In this document: piece by piece, positions 24,201 through 35,210 of the stretch
Numbering within the stretch: the first letter of the stretch is position 1
Layout: each line of letters starts with the position of its first letter
Translations under genes and position numbers: made by a program
The notes under the pieces: model-generated
What the model saw: only the letters and a program-made list of their open reading frames with translations
The model's database searches: none
What the model was told of the DNA's origin: nothing
Origin: Helianthus annuus
Lineage: Eukaryota > Streptophyta > Magnoliopsida > Asterales > Asteraceae
Assembly (NCBI RefSeq): GCF_002127325.2
Contig: NC_035433.2
Span: forward strand, 80,170,079-80,234,078
DNA: 64,000 bases
Direction of reading: 5' to 3'

Positions 24201-25114
24201 TGATGATAAAATTTACTCAGACAAAGATTTTCCTATTAAGAACGTTAATCAATCCTTAATCGATAAAGTCTTTGAAAATTCGACAAGTAAGTTTCTGGGG
24301 AAGAAAGGACCACAGGTTACAGTTACACAGTGTCCTCCAATCCCAAGGGCTGAAGTTCGAAAACAATTTGGCAACAAGAAATTACCAGCAATGCCAAAAC
24401 AGCAAAATCACACCAAGCCCAAAGGAAAGGCACCGGCTCAAGTCCAGAAGAAGCCGAATCAAAAGAAGAAGAAAAGTGTTAACTTTGTGAAATCGACGGG
24501 AACGGACAAAATTGAAACGTTTGAAAATAAATCTAACTTAGATTTTGTCAAGAAAGCTACTGTTTTGAAAAGAAATGAACAAAACAGTTCACAGCCTAGT
24601 ACCTCGGGTTCACAAAGTTCAACATCATCGGCGGCTAAGAGAACACATGATTCTTCGAGGTATGTTGAACGAAGATCATGTTTTGAGTGTGGAACCATTG
24701 GGCATATAATTCGAAATTGCCCTTATCTTCATAAGCAAAAAGGAAAGGTTGATGATCCCCGTGGCAAGACTGACCGTAAGCCATCTGTTTCCACAAAACA
24801 AGATCCCCGACTTGCAAAAGAAAGGGAGAAGAAGCAGAAACGCCAACAGGTCAAAAGGATTGAAAAAGCAATTAAAACCGATGTGGTTCAAAAACAATCT
24901 GTTTCTGTAAAATCAACAAATTCAAAAACTTCAAACTGTAATGAAGTTAAAATTTTAAAGAATGACACTGATAAAACAAAACAGACATGGAAACCTAATT
25001 ACTGAATCAGGGGGACCATCACAATTTACAAACCATCAAAGACAAGAAGTTATTGTCATTGATGAAAATGGAAGACCCAAGACCACAATGGCTTGGGTCC
25101 CACTCTCCAACTAA
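21272..25114 (+). pseudogene. Gag of element B with a frameshift and a late stop
   Basis: The start is ATG at 21272, before NPSWW. The frame is open to about 23748, where one G is missing relative to A, C and G (TATGTGTTGATCAC); it is restored in another frame to 25005, where a small lesion gives an early stop. The family stop is TAA at 25112-25114. Domains: WWGTPAP units, UBN2-type gag core, Pro-rich linker, CCHC knuckle CFNCGERGHFKREC (residues 482-495), acidic Ser-rich region, LQ-x-KH coiled-coil repeats, conserved YDAMPDEEDRVFFEPSV block and second knuckle CFECGTIGHIIRNC. As the only sizeable gene of the element it would supply particle protein. The breaks suggest this copy no longer does. 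Confidence 0.92.
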
Positions 25115-25846
25115 TCTCTGAGTGAGTGTGCAGGAAGTTCCAGGAGGAACTATTGATAGTCTTAGGATTGTTGATAGTGGAATGTCCTTGCACAAGATAG
25201 GCGACAGGAGAAATTGTTGCCTTTGATGGAGAGAGAGGAAAGAAAAAGAAAATTTGGATGAATGAAGTTGCAAAATTCGACCAAATGAAGAACGTGCCAA
25301 AACTTGGTCATTCTGGTTTTGATCGGGTCCTCAGGAACGAATGAAGTGAAATGTGTGCCGATGCCTCTGCATGGATTGAACATCCGCACACCATTTCTGA
25401 AAGAGAAAGTCAAAGACCTTCGCTGGTACAATGTGGAAGACCAGCCGGACCCGGAGGTTTATGATTTTATTGCTGTCAAGAGACTTTTCAGTGGTTGCAA
25501 ATTCGACTTTGATGTCCACACCGGGTGGATATCCAGTTGGGAGAGTGCTTAGATTCCTTGCAATGCACGGAACAGTTGCAGGATACGCCTCAAATTTCTT
25601 AATCTCTCCTATACTTGTCGATATTTAAGCTACTTTGTGAATTATTATTATCTCGCACAGCACTCTTTGACCTGACACGTTGATCTCAGATATCACCTCA
25701 CACGTGATTGTTTCAATATGAAACTCATCAATGTTGTCATGGTCCGCACCGCTTACCGACATGCCAACTCACTTTTCCAAAATCAATTAAATCTTTCCTG
25801 ATTAAAATTAATTTTGGTAAACGGCATTAAGGTCAAGCAAGAGTAA
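25115..25846 (+). pseudogene. Pol remnant of element B (protease start and RNase H tail only, with inserted segment)
   Basis: After the gag stop, the protease-like IVDSG is recognisable (25168-25182) and soon breaks down. The end matches the extreme C-terminus of copia pol: HLTRDCF-type sequence near 25700 and GIKVKQE-type sequence ending at 25846. Between them, about 25230-25560, lies a segment not found in A or G. It includes an ORF (25304-25552) with DLRWYNVEDQPDPEVYDF. The equivalent segment occurs in element C (37268-37534). Whether this comes from a diverged pol or captured DNA cannot be decided here. More than 3 kb of pol is missing. Confidence 0.75.
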
Positions 25847-27725
25847 ACCAACATCGGAAAATCATTTTTGTAAATACCTTTGTGTTTTAAATTTATCTTA
25901 GTTTATTGATTTTAGGGGGAGTAAATCCAAAAATCAGAAAATCCAAAAACATCGAAAAATTTCAAAAACACAAAAACAATAGAAAAACAAAAATGAGTTT
26001 CCTGGCGAGCAAAAGAGAAAATGATAGTACATCAGTGGTCTATCCAAACCTCTTTAAACCGTAAATGAAAAACGATAAGCAGCTCTATATAAGATGTATC
26101 GGTAGGCTCACAATCATTTTAAAGTGTGCAGGGTGATATAAATCTTAATCGACTGAAGACCAGGTGGGAACCATTCATTGGCATATGGTCTTAGTACCGA
26201 AATTTCGTTTGATAGATTGCCGAGGTTCTGAGATATTCGGTCTTTATGCTGCTTATCATCTGGGTATCATGGTTGTATCTTTTACCGAAAAATAACGGGG
26301 ACGCAAGTCTAGAACTTCCATGATACTATACATACGTGTACATATTACATACTGCATTCGACCTCAATAAGTGATAAACAATCACATGTCCATCAAATAA
26401 GTGATAATATATCACATTTATCCGGGTGTCAAGTTCGTCTCTCTGCTGTACGAAAGTACTGACCTGTTCACGGACTTGCACCTGTGCCCTCATGCATATG
26501 AAAATCAAGTTCCTCATCAATAAGTGATTATATCACAAAGGGCTTGTTTTCAAATCAAAATAAGTGAGTATCTCACAATTTATACGGTCAAACAGATGAT
26601 AATCGGTATACTCACCGGTAAGATGAACTCTCGTGCATACCTTGATACGGGAATGTGTCGTGATGTGGATGAACACCGGTCGGTAAGTATAAATCATACC
26701 TTAACGTATCCCCTCGCCATGATTACATCTGATAAGTTGAGCTTAAGTGGACAACAATACCGATAATTGTTATAGGATGCTTATCTTAATGATAACTAAC
26801 TGAACAACAAGAGTGTTTTGGCATGACCGTACACTGATATGATTCTCTTACCCTCGAAACTCGCAAAAAGAATGTCTGTATATATTTATCTACTGCTTAA
26901 CTTTTATTGTTTTTCTTTTAAACAGTTTCGTCGTTTGGTGCATATCAGCACGACATTAGCGGTGATGTCGTTTGATAACACTCAAAGGATTTTAAATTGT
27001 TGTCTTTCTTAATATTAAAACACACCTAAAATCTGTTTTAATATAAACTTTATAAAAGCCAAAAAGATTTTATTTCTGTTTTATTTTCGATCGTACGATG
27101 TTGGAGCTCAAGTCTTCGTTACCTGAAACCTGACTGAAAACCGAACTGACTAAATCTTCATAAACGGTCGAAGTTTGCAAAGTGTTGAAAGTTAAACTAA
27201 AATTGACAAATTTGTTAAACTTTCAAACTGTCGGACGGTGTTTGATTGTGACATGGTCATACGTGTGTCATTTGTTTATGCTAACTATATTCCAAGCAGT
27301 TGTTCTCATTACGCGTTTAGATTTCTTGCATGTGCAGATTCTAAAGGCTAGGAGAACATGGTCGATGACAAGCTCTGGAATGAAGACACAACGAGAAGGC
27401 GCTCAAAAGATGAAGATGATCGAGTTGCCGCTGGCCATCATCAACACCACAAGGATCTCACTTCATAAAGATCAAGTTATTCACGAGCATAACTCAAGGG
27501 GGAGCTTATGTTAAGGGGGAGTTTGTCAACACACTTCCTACATGACACGGGTAGTTTGTTGATACACTCTCTGCTTTCAAGACGTGAAGACTTTGAAGAT
27601 CCTCCGACTTTGAAGACTTGAAAGGACATCCGAGTTTTGAGAACTCGAAGACCAAAGACCGTCGAAGTTCGAGACGAGTCTACAACTATAGAAGATAAAG
27701 ACAAAGCTACAGCCAAGGGGGAGTT
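25847..27725 (+). other. 3' non-coding domain of element B with polypurine-tract cluster
   Basis: GGGGGA-type tracts occur at 25915-25921, 27497-27503, 27513-27522 and next to the LTR at 27715-27725. The short stem-loop motifs AATAAGTGAT...ATCACAT lie at 26366-26414 and 26519-26578. A TATA-like CTCTATATAAGATG is at 26082-26095. Two sense ORFs, 26524-26766 (80 codons) and 27182-27514 (110 codons), match ORFs at the same place in A, C and G. GGTAAGTAT (26681-26689) and TGCATGTGCAG (near 27328-27338) look like splice sites. No env-like protein is recognisable. Confidence 0.75.
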
Positions 27726-28361
27726 TGTTGGTGCACTTGTGTCTGTACTTTGTCTGTATTCGGTCTCGATGTAAACGATGTCCTTGTCAGTCTTGTAAGT
27801 TGACCAAGTCAACCGTCCTCCTGGTTTGACTCAGTCAACAGTTAGTTAGTGGTTGTCATTTGTCTGGCTCGAAGGATGAGTAATCGAAGGATAATGTAGA
27901 TCCTTCGATCACCTCGAAAGATATGCTTCGATAGATAGACCTCGAAAGACAATCTTTCGAGGTCCTTGCTGATCCTTCGAAAGCATTATATTCGAAAGAT
28001 GATCCTTCGGACCATCTATCGAATCCTTCGACCATGACAACCTGTGCTGGGTATATATACCCATGCACTGTGTTTCGGATAAGTTAGATGCACATAGACA
28101 CACACACCTGAGAGAGAGAGTTCTTGAGAGCATCTTCCGAAACACACACACTTTGAGAGTTTACAAGTTAGATTTGTAAACATTGTGCTTGTAACTGAAA
28201 CCTTCATTTGCATTAATACAAGTTGTGTTAATCGGTGAACCCTTGTGTGTTGTGTGTATACTTGCTTAATCCCGGTTTGCTCGCTAGCTTGGATTCCGCA
28301 CTCGCTAGTGGGTTAGTATAACAAGGTTTGAGGTTCGTCATCCGACAAAAAGGGACCTACA
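27726..28361 (+). repeat. 3' LTR of element B
   Basis: 636 bp and nearly identical to the 5' LTR. The two differences seen are at about 27830 (C versus G in GGTTTGACTC) and 27882 (A versus G in GAGTAATCG). It is followed by the right TSD, ATGAA. Confidence 0.94.
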
Positions 28362-28416
28362 ATGAAAAAAATAAAATCCATTAATCGATAAACAAACTAA
28401 TAAAAACATTACTCAC

Positions 28417-28464
28417 CGGTGTAACCTCTTTCCAGCATAGTTCCACCACCTTTTTAGCCACCAT
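28417..28464 (-). CDS. Possible first coding exon of a decayed host gene
   Basis: On the minus strand an ATG at 28464 opens MVAKKVVELCWKEVTP, 16 codons, ending in phase 0 at ACCG|GTGAGT, a good plant 5' splice site. Upstream GC-richer exon-like sequence lies at 28860-29090. Downstream on the same strand come element B and then the NDX-like and VEL-like fragments, so it may be the start of that disrupted locus, with B in its first intron. I do not recognise the peptide. A chance occurrence is quite possible. Confidence 0.3.
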
Positions 28465-29110
28465 TTTATCTTTTTATTAGTAGAACCAAAGAGAAAAACA
28501 CAAAAAGAATATCAGAAAAAAATGCACATTTGATTGATTAAACAATAACAATTTATGATTCTTGACAATTAAACAGCATAAACCCTAGATTACCGTCTAC
28601 AAACGAAAAATAAACAAGAAATTACTGACAAAATTACATCAAAAATCAAAAGATCTTTGTAAGATAATTACGGAGCATTTTAAATCTTTGTGCATTGCTA
28701 TTTAATTAAAATGTTACTTGTTAGAAGGATTCCAATACAAAAACACATGTTTTCAGGTTTATTCATCGATCAAATAAGGATTCCAATACAAAAAAACAAC
28801 TGTAGATATTAAAAAAAGGTTAATCAGAAATGTCATTTTTTGGGTTAGTTACCTGCATTCGCAGATCTCATTCCTATGAACAATCACCATGCTATCAAGA
28901 TAAATTAACCCGCATTCTTCAGTTCCCTGCAGCATCCGGAATCAGTCAGTCAGTCATATAATTATTAACAATATAAACCAAGAATTAAAGATAACTAACC
29001 ATTCGTCTGTCTAGGATCGGCAAGTGGAGGCAGAAGATGCGTCTGAAGCGGCAGTGGTGAACTAGGGTTTACCGACAAGCGGCGCTGAATAATAAAATCG
29101 AGAATTAGGT
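28465..29110 (-). other. Possible 5' UTR/promoter region of the minus-strand exon at 28417-28464
   Basis: Largely AT-rich, but with two less AT-rich islands: 28985-29090 (minus strand: CCCTAGTTCACCACTGCCGC and the region after it) followed by GTTAGT, and 28850-28935 ending in GCAG|GTAACT. Both would fit short untranslated exons with donor sites. There is no ORF. Purely a pattern-based suggestion. Confidence 0.25.
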
Positions 29111-31020
29111 TTCATTTATAATGCTGGTTCATGTGAAATTTTGTATTTTAACCCCTCCTTTTTACACTCTATTTATCTATTAATTATCCCTCTGGCCCTT
29201 TCATTTAGTATGTTTGCTAAAACTAAAAAATTTATGTAGTTATGCTTATGATAGATATACTACAAACTACACATGTTTACATTAGTTTTCACATTACACA
29301 GTCGTGTATCTCTATGTGACATTTCATCGAATTAGGTTTCAAGCATTCATCCACGTACATATACGAATTACATGGGTGGGTGGGATAGCCACTCTCATCC
29401 CACCATTATGCATGTGCTTTAATATCACATAGCAATATGTGATTTGTTGGGCAGTTATATGACATGTGTGCTAAGTAGAGTTAGTGAAACTTTATTCTAG
29501 CGACTAAAACACAAACGTGTGAATTTTTAGATGTTTCATAAATCTTAAGAATTCAACTTTAAATATACTCAAGATTCTTGATTTCATCTTAGGGGGGAGG
29601 GAGGGGGCTATGATTGTATAGCCAAGTTTAGAGCGTTTCCATAAAATTAAGATTTTTTTTGTACAGTTTAATAGGCGAGTAATATGCTCATGTGTGATTT
29701 AACGTTGCATTAATCTAATCTTAGATGTTTTATTAAACATACGACAACACTTAAACGTGTTTAACAACTTCTGTCCCTTACAAAAAAATAATCTTAATTT
29801 ATATCAAAATGTGTAATAAAAATAACATGTCCTAATTTGAAGATACGATTTATGATCACATATCTTTAATAGTTTTGAAAAGAACATTTGAGCGATTACT
29901 TAGATTCTTCATAGATTTTAAGATTTCATTTTAGATCACGTCTCGTCTTTAGAGTGACAGCGGGTAAAGATTACAAAGCCATGTTTGGCGCTTTCACTTT
30001 TGTTTAGATATGGAGGTTCATATTTACAAGAAGGAAACACAATCATGATGTGTTAAACATTGCGAAAGGAGCACATGTGTAAAATCAATATGTTCTTGAA
30101 AAACAAACTAATAACACTTCATTTGAAGTTCCTTGTGAAAAAACGAGTGTTACTATATTGTACACATGAAGTTTTTAAAGGGTTTGAGAAGGAGAAATCA
30201 AATATTTCCATGAAATCTAATCTCATTTTTCATATCACATACTCGTCTACCTCTATGTCACTTTTAACCAACTTCATTAAAACACACATCCACATCCACG
30301 TATATAAGGGAGTACGTTGTTGTGACAATTGCTTCTTCCACACACGATTTTTGTTTCCATATGTATCTTGTTGAGTAATAATATAACACGTGCTAGGTGG
30401 AGATTGAGGAACTTTACTATTGTCACGGCCATGAAATTAAGAATCGCACAAGCGATTTCTTAGATTCTTCCTAGATTTGAAGATTGTAATTTAGATCCTA
30501 TTAAGATTCGTGCTTTCAATTTTGGAGTGATAACATGTAAAGATCGCATAGCCATGTTTGGAACTTTTAGCTTTTGTTTAGATTTCCAAAGTACATTTTT
30601 TGCATAAAGGTAGAGTATATGTTTGTGATGTGTTTTAACAATGTGATAGAAAATCCTATGCACCATTAAGATGTTCTCGCGAAGAGGACTCCTTGTGAAA
30701 AATGAGTGTCATGTCTTTATTTTGTACACTAAGCTTTATAATGGGTTAAGATTTCACAATAACGAACACAAATTGTGTCATGATTTCAATGAGTTTTGGT
30801 AAAAAGTTGACCCTAAATAAACCAAGTTACCCACCTTCTTGATTTCAACATATAAACGACACTAATGAGTTTCATTAATTCTCGAGTTCAAGCCAACCCA
30901 ATAAACCAAACAAATCAGGCAAACCCGACAAACCCACCTAGAAGGGGTAGAGCTTTCAACAACATCAATGCAAATCCATCAGAGGGTAACAACAATGATG
31001 TGAACAGACAGCTTAGTTGA
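29111..31020. repeat. Direct repeat X1 (paralogue of 32893-34400 and 44245-44740)
   Basis: No gene. Sequence from about 29500 to 31018 matches 32894-34400 closely, and the block around 29130-29460 is echoed at 44390-44720. Near 30946-31018 it reads ...AGCTTTCAACAACATCAATG..., the unoccupied version of the site that holds solo LTR D in the X2 copy. X1 itself contains two diverged sub-units (about 29880-30260 and 30450-30740) sharing runs such as TAGATTCTTC and AGCCATGTTTGG, so an older duplication lies inside it. Confidence 0.7.
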
Positions 31021-31825
31021 GATTGTTAGTTTGGTCAGGGTTTTCATTTTCAGGGCTTGGGAGTTTCCTTAGTCTGAATTTTGGTGGTTTGGTTTAGTTA
31101 GGGTTTTTTTGTATTGGGCTTTGGGCCTTTCTATGTCCCGACTTTAGTAGTCAGAACTTCCCGAATGGTATATAAACTCTTAGTGATATGTTATACATGG
31201 CGATTTCTTTTGTGGAAAGTTTGTTCTTCAAGAAAACCCTAATCATTGTCACTGTGTATGAATTGACGGCTACTGTGTGTGACGTCATTCATCATATTCA
31301 TCATTCTTGTTTTACACTTTCTTGATCCAATACCATACAGTAGTGATTGCTAGGTGGATTCCGCACGCCTGGTGATTGTTGTCTGTGTGAGATCCTTGGG
31401 TAGCAGACCTTACAGTTTGCCCGGCGTGAATCATGTAGCGATAGCACACATTCATTGTTAGATTTCTATCAAGAAGCGACTAATCATGCTCACCATAGAA
31501 AAGGATTAGAGGATAATATAATGCCATGCATAAAGGGTGCAGTTTATTAATGCGTTGAGGTGGCCCATCCTTAAGACAGTGATAGCAACATTACCCTCGT
31601 ACGTTGCGACACGGCTAGATCTCAAACTTCGAAAGGAGGACTTCAAACATATGTAAAATACAATGCACTCAAAAGAAAACCTACCAAAAAAAACAATGCT
31701 TTTTTAAAATGCTAGCCCTATAGCCATGGCCGTGTTAAAGGAAATTTGTGTAAAACACAATGCACTCAAAAGAAGGAATGAAGTTTTTCATTAATTCGTA
31801 ACTCCTAAAATGCCATGTAGATATA
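31021..31825. other. Unassigned non-coding stretch, possibly an old LTR remnant
   Basis: There is no ORF of note. A TATA-like GGTATATAAACTC occurs near 31168, then a segment with GGTGGATTCCGCACGCC (31352-31368), a phrase resembling the U5 part of the copia LTRs in this window (GGATTCCGCACTCG). This could be a decayed LTR, but no boundaries or TSD were found. Confidence 0.3.
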
Positions 31826-32892
31826 ACCAAGTTAGTGAAAAAGTATAAAAACCTTAGATACGATAAAGGTTGGAGGGACCAAACGTGGGATTTTTCAATG
31901 ATTAGTAATGTTGTAAAGTGTTTATAAGATTATAGGAAAAAACACCAAGGTTAAAACTTTGTACTGTATGATGGTTTAGGCCAAACACCAATGTAAAAAT
32001 CAATGAGAAACCGAAAATGCAAACATAGTTCCTAAAACGCCACACAAATATAACCAACTTAGTGAAAATGTTAATTGTAAAAGTTGAAGGGTTAACGAAG
32101 CAAATTCTAAAAGTTGAAAAAAGATAAATTAAAAGTTTTAATTGTGAAAGTGGAGGGGTGTTGGTGGGAAATCTCACTGGCATTTATTTTTTTATTCTTT
32201 TTGATATGATAAGATATTATATTAAATGCTATGATACCATTGGATAGATACAGTGTGATATGATATACATCGTTTTTTAGTTTTTGTTAGAAAACTAAAT
32301 GAAAACCAAAAATGAAAAACTATATTTTTAGTTTTTGTTAGATAACCTAACAGCTTATTCTTCCTATATTGAATAAAAGAGTAAATTACTTACTAAATCT
32401 CCATGTTTTAGTGGTTTTAAGTTTAACCACTTATATACAATCAAAAAGTTTAAAGCTCTAAGTTCTTAACGGCTCATATTTTATAAGGGGACGATCACCA
32501 TGAAATCGAAAAGATAAAAAAATTAATTTTCTTTTTCAATTTTTGTCACCAAGAGATTAATTAGAACTCTACCAGGTTTTTTTTAAATATTTTTTCTTTT
32601 AGTGTATTTTCAAAAAATCTTATTTTGATGTCTTAATGTATTTTTTGATTTTATTAGATAATTGCAAGTGTTCGTTAATTATCAATTATTTGAAGTTTTT
32701 TTTTTATTTTGGTATTAACTATCAATTGGTCTTCAATCTAAAAGACTAGGTTGGCCTTTTTTCAAGAATAAATCAACTCGAATCCAAGTCAAACCCTTGG
32801 TCAAAAATTCAAATTGGTTTAGAATTTGGCTTAAGCTATATGTATATCAATTTGTACCAAATATTTTTATCACTCTATACTTCTTTCTTCAT
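31826..32892. repeat. Repeated segment R2 (paralogue of R1 and R3)
   Basis: It matches 15415-16498 almost throughout, beginning ACCAAGTTAGTGAAAAAG. It lacks an LTR at the point where element H is inserted in R1, so it records the pre-insertion sequence. It ends abruptly at about 32892, where R1 continues toward the VEL fragment but R2 joins X2. Apparent ORFs such as 31902-32183 (minus) are shared with R1 through duplication. Confidence 0.75.
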
Positions 32893-34405
32893 TATCACTA
32901 TAACACAAACGTGTGAATTTTTAGATGTTTCACAAATCTTAAGAATTCAACTTTAAATATACTCAAGATTCTTGCTGCCATCTTAGGGAGAAGAAAGGGG
33001 GGCTATAATTGTATAGCCAAGTTTAAAACGTTTCCATGTAATTAAGATTTTTTGGTACAGTTAATTAGGTGAGTAATATGCTCATGTGTGATTTAACATT
33101 GCATTAATCTAATCTTAGATGTTTTATTAAACGTACGACAACACTTAAACGTGTTTAACAACTTCTGTCCCTTACAAAAAATAATCTTAATTTATATCAA
33201 AATCTGTAATAAAAATAACATGTCCTAATTTGAAGATATGATTTATGATCACATATCTTTAATAGTTTTGAAAAGTACATTTGAGCGATTACTTAGATTC
33301 TTGGTAGATTTTAAGATTTCATTTTAGATGACGTCTCGTCTTTAGAGTGACAGCGGGTAAAGATTACAAAGCCAAGTTTGGCGCATTCACTTTTGCTTAG
33401 ATATGGAGGTTCATGTTTACAAGAAGGAAACACAATCATGATGTGTTATACGTTGCGAATGGAACACATGTGTAAAATCAATATGTTCTTGAAAAAGAAA
33501 CTAATAACACTTCATTTGAAGTTCCTTGTGAAAAATGAGTGTCACTATATTGTACACATGAAGTTTTTAAAGGGTTTGAGAAGGGGAAATCAAATATTTC
33601 GATGAAATCTATCCTCATTTTTCATATCACATAGTCGTCTACCTCTATGTTACTTTTAACCAACTTCATTAAAACACACATCCACATCCACGTATATAAG
33701 GGAGTACATTGTTGTGACAACTGCTTCTTCCACACACGACTTTTGTTTCAAACCCACATAAAAATATGTATCTTGTTGAGTAATAATATAACACGTGGTA
33801 GGTGGAGATTGAGGCACTTTACTATTGTCACAATCATGAAATTAAGAAGCGCACAAGCCATTTCTTAGATAATTCGTAAATTTGAAGATTGTAATTTAGA
33901 TCCGATGAAGATTCGTGCTTTCAATTTTGGAGTGATAACATGTAAAGATCTTATAGCCATGTTTGGAACTTTTAGCTTTTGTTTAGATTTCCAAAGTACA
34001 TTTTTTGCATAAAGGTAATGTATATGTTTGTGATGTGTTTTAACAATGTGATAGAAAATCCTATGCACAATTAAGATGTTCTCGTGAAAAAATATAATAA
34101 CATTTAATTTGAGGACTCCTTGTGAAAAATGAGTGTCATGTCTTTATGTTGTACACTAAACTTTGTAATGGGTTAAGAATTCACAATAATGAACACAAAT
34201 TGTGTCATGATTTCAATGAATTTTGGTAAAAAGTTGACCCCAAATAAACCAAGTTATCCACCTTCTTGATTTCAACATATAACCGACACTAATGAGTTTC
34301 ATTAATGCTCGAGTTCAAGCCAACCCAATAAACCAAACAAATCAGGCAAACCCGGCAAACCCACCTAGAAGGGGTAGAGCTTTCAACAACATCAACTACA
34401 TCAAC
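32893..34405. repeat. Direct repeat X2 (paralogue of X1), left part
   Basis: Non-coding. It parallels 29505-30960 with scattered substitutions and small indels and contains the same small ORFs (e.g. 33378-33605 versus 30060-30374), none with recognisable content. It ends at TCAAC (34401-34405), the left TSD of solo LTR D; the repeat resumes at 44245. Confidence 0.7.
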
Positions 34406-34466
34406 TGTTGATACATTTTTGTGTGGACGCGGCACGTTCGGTTCGAGCCTTTCATAGCATGAAGAC

Positions 34467-35210
34467 TGTAGGTCCGGCTAGGAGGATCTAGTCGCCTAAT
34501 CCTTGTGTACAAACCAACCCGGTTGTGCGGAATCCAACCGGAAAGGCAAACCGAGATAGAACAAGCAAATACACGACACGCAAGGTTCACCGATTAACAC
34601 CTCTTTATTAATACATATGAAAGGTTCAGTTACAAGCTCAATGTTTACAAATATACTCTGTAAACTCTCAAATTTCTCTCGGGTGTGTGTGCTATGCTCT
34701 CTGTGTTCTCTACTGTGTTCTCCTAATTTTCTGTCTGAGACTTGTCTATTTATAGCACCAGACACAACGAAACAAATCACACTTGGCGAATCACAATTAC
34801 ATTTGACGAATCACATCATTGCTCGACGAAACAGCGACCAAACTGGTCTTGGTCAATGAAACTGAAGTGTTTCGTCGACATAATTCTTGTTACGTCAATC
34901 ATGGGCTTCGGCCCAAATTGTTGAAGTCCATGTGCATCCTGATTGGCCCAAGTTGTTGAACATACTCATGCACGTACAAGAATTCTCAAAATCAAATTAA
35001 AATGATTAGTCAAACTTGGTGACATCATCATGCTGATGTCATGATGATGTGTCAAGCGGGAAGCGTTCTCGGCTCTCCGTGCTTCGCGTGTCGAACTCTG
35101 GGGCGCACGACGGAGGAATGTCATGACGTCGGGCTTGAGCCGAACCTAACCGAGTCGAACCGAGCCAAGTCGAACCGAGTCGAGTCGCGACCACATAATA
35201 TGTGTCAACA
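34467..35210 (-). repeat. 3' LTR of element C
   Basis: 744 bp; minus-strand ends TGTTGACACATATT and GGACCTACA. It lacks one 11-bp unit of the TGACATCATCA cluster present in the 5' LTR (43340-43385 versus 35020-35048). It carries GACGAAAC motifs (34760-34880) and CpG-rich TCGAACCGAG units (35143-35190). Confidence 0.93.

Larger units (their letters stand above)
19824..28361 (+). mobile_element. Element B: gag-only non-autonomous Sirevirus-like retrotransposon (8.5 kb)
   Basis: Two 636-bp LTRs (19824-20459, 27726-28361) are flanked by the exact duplication ATGAA (19819-19823, 28362-28366). The order is LTR, PBS, leader, large gag, a 0.7-kb pol remnant, 3' domain and LTR. Integrase and RT are absent. 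The LTRs differ at only about two positions by eye, so it inserted recently, which means the pol-less form was mobile, presumably using pol from a relative such as A or G. Element C carries the same pol replacement. Confidence 0.93.
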
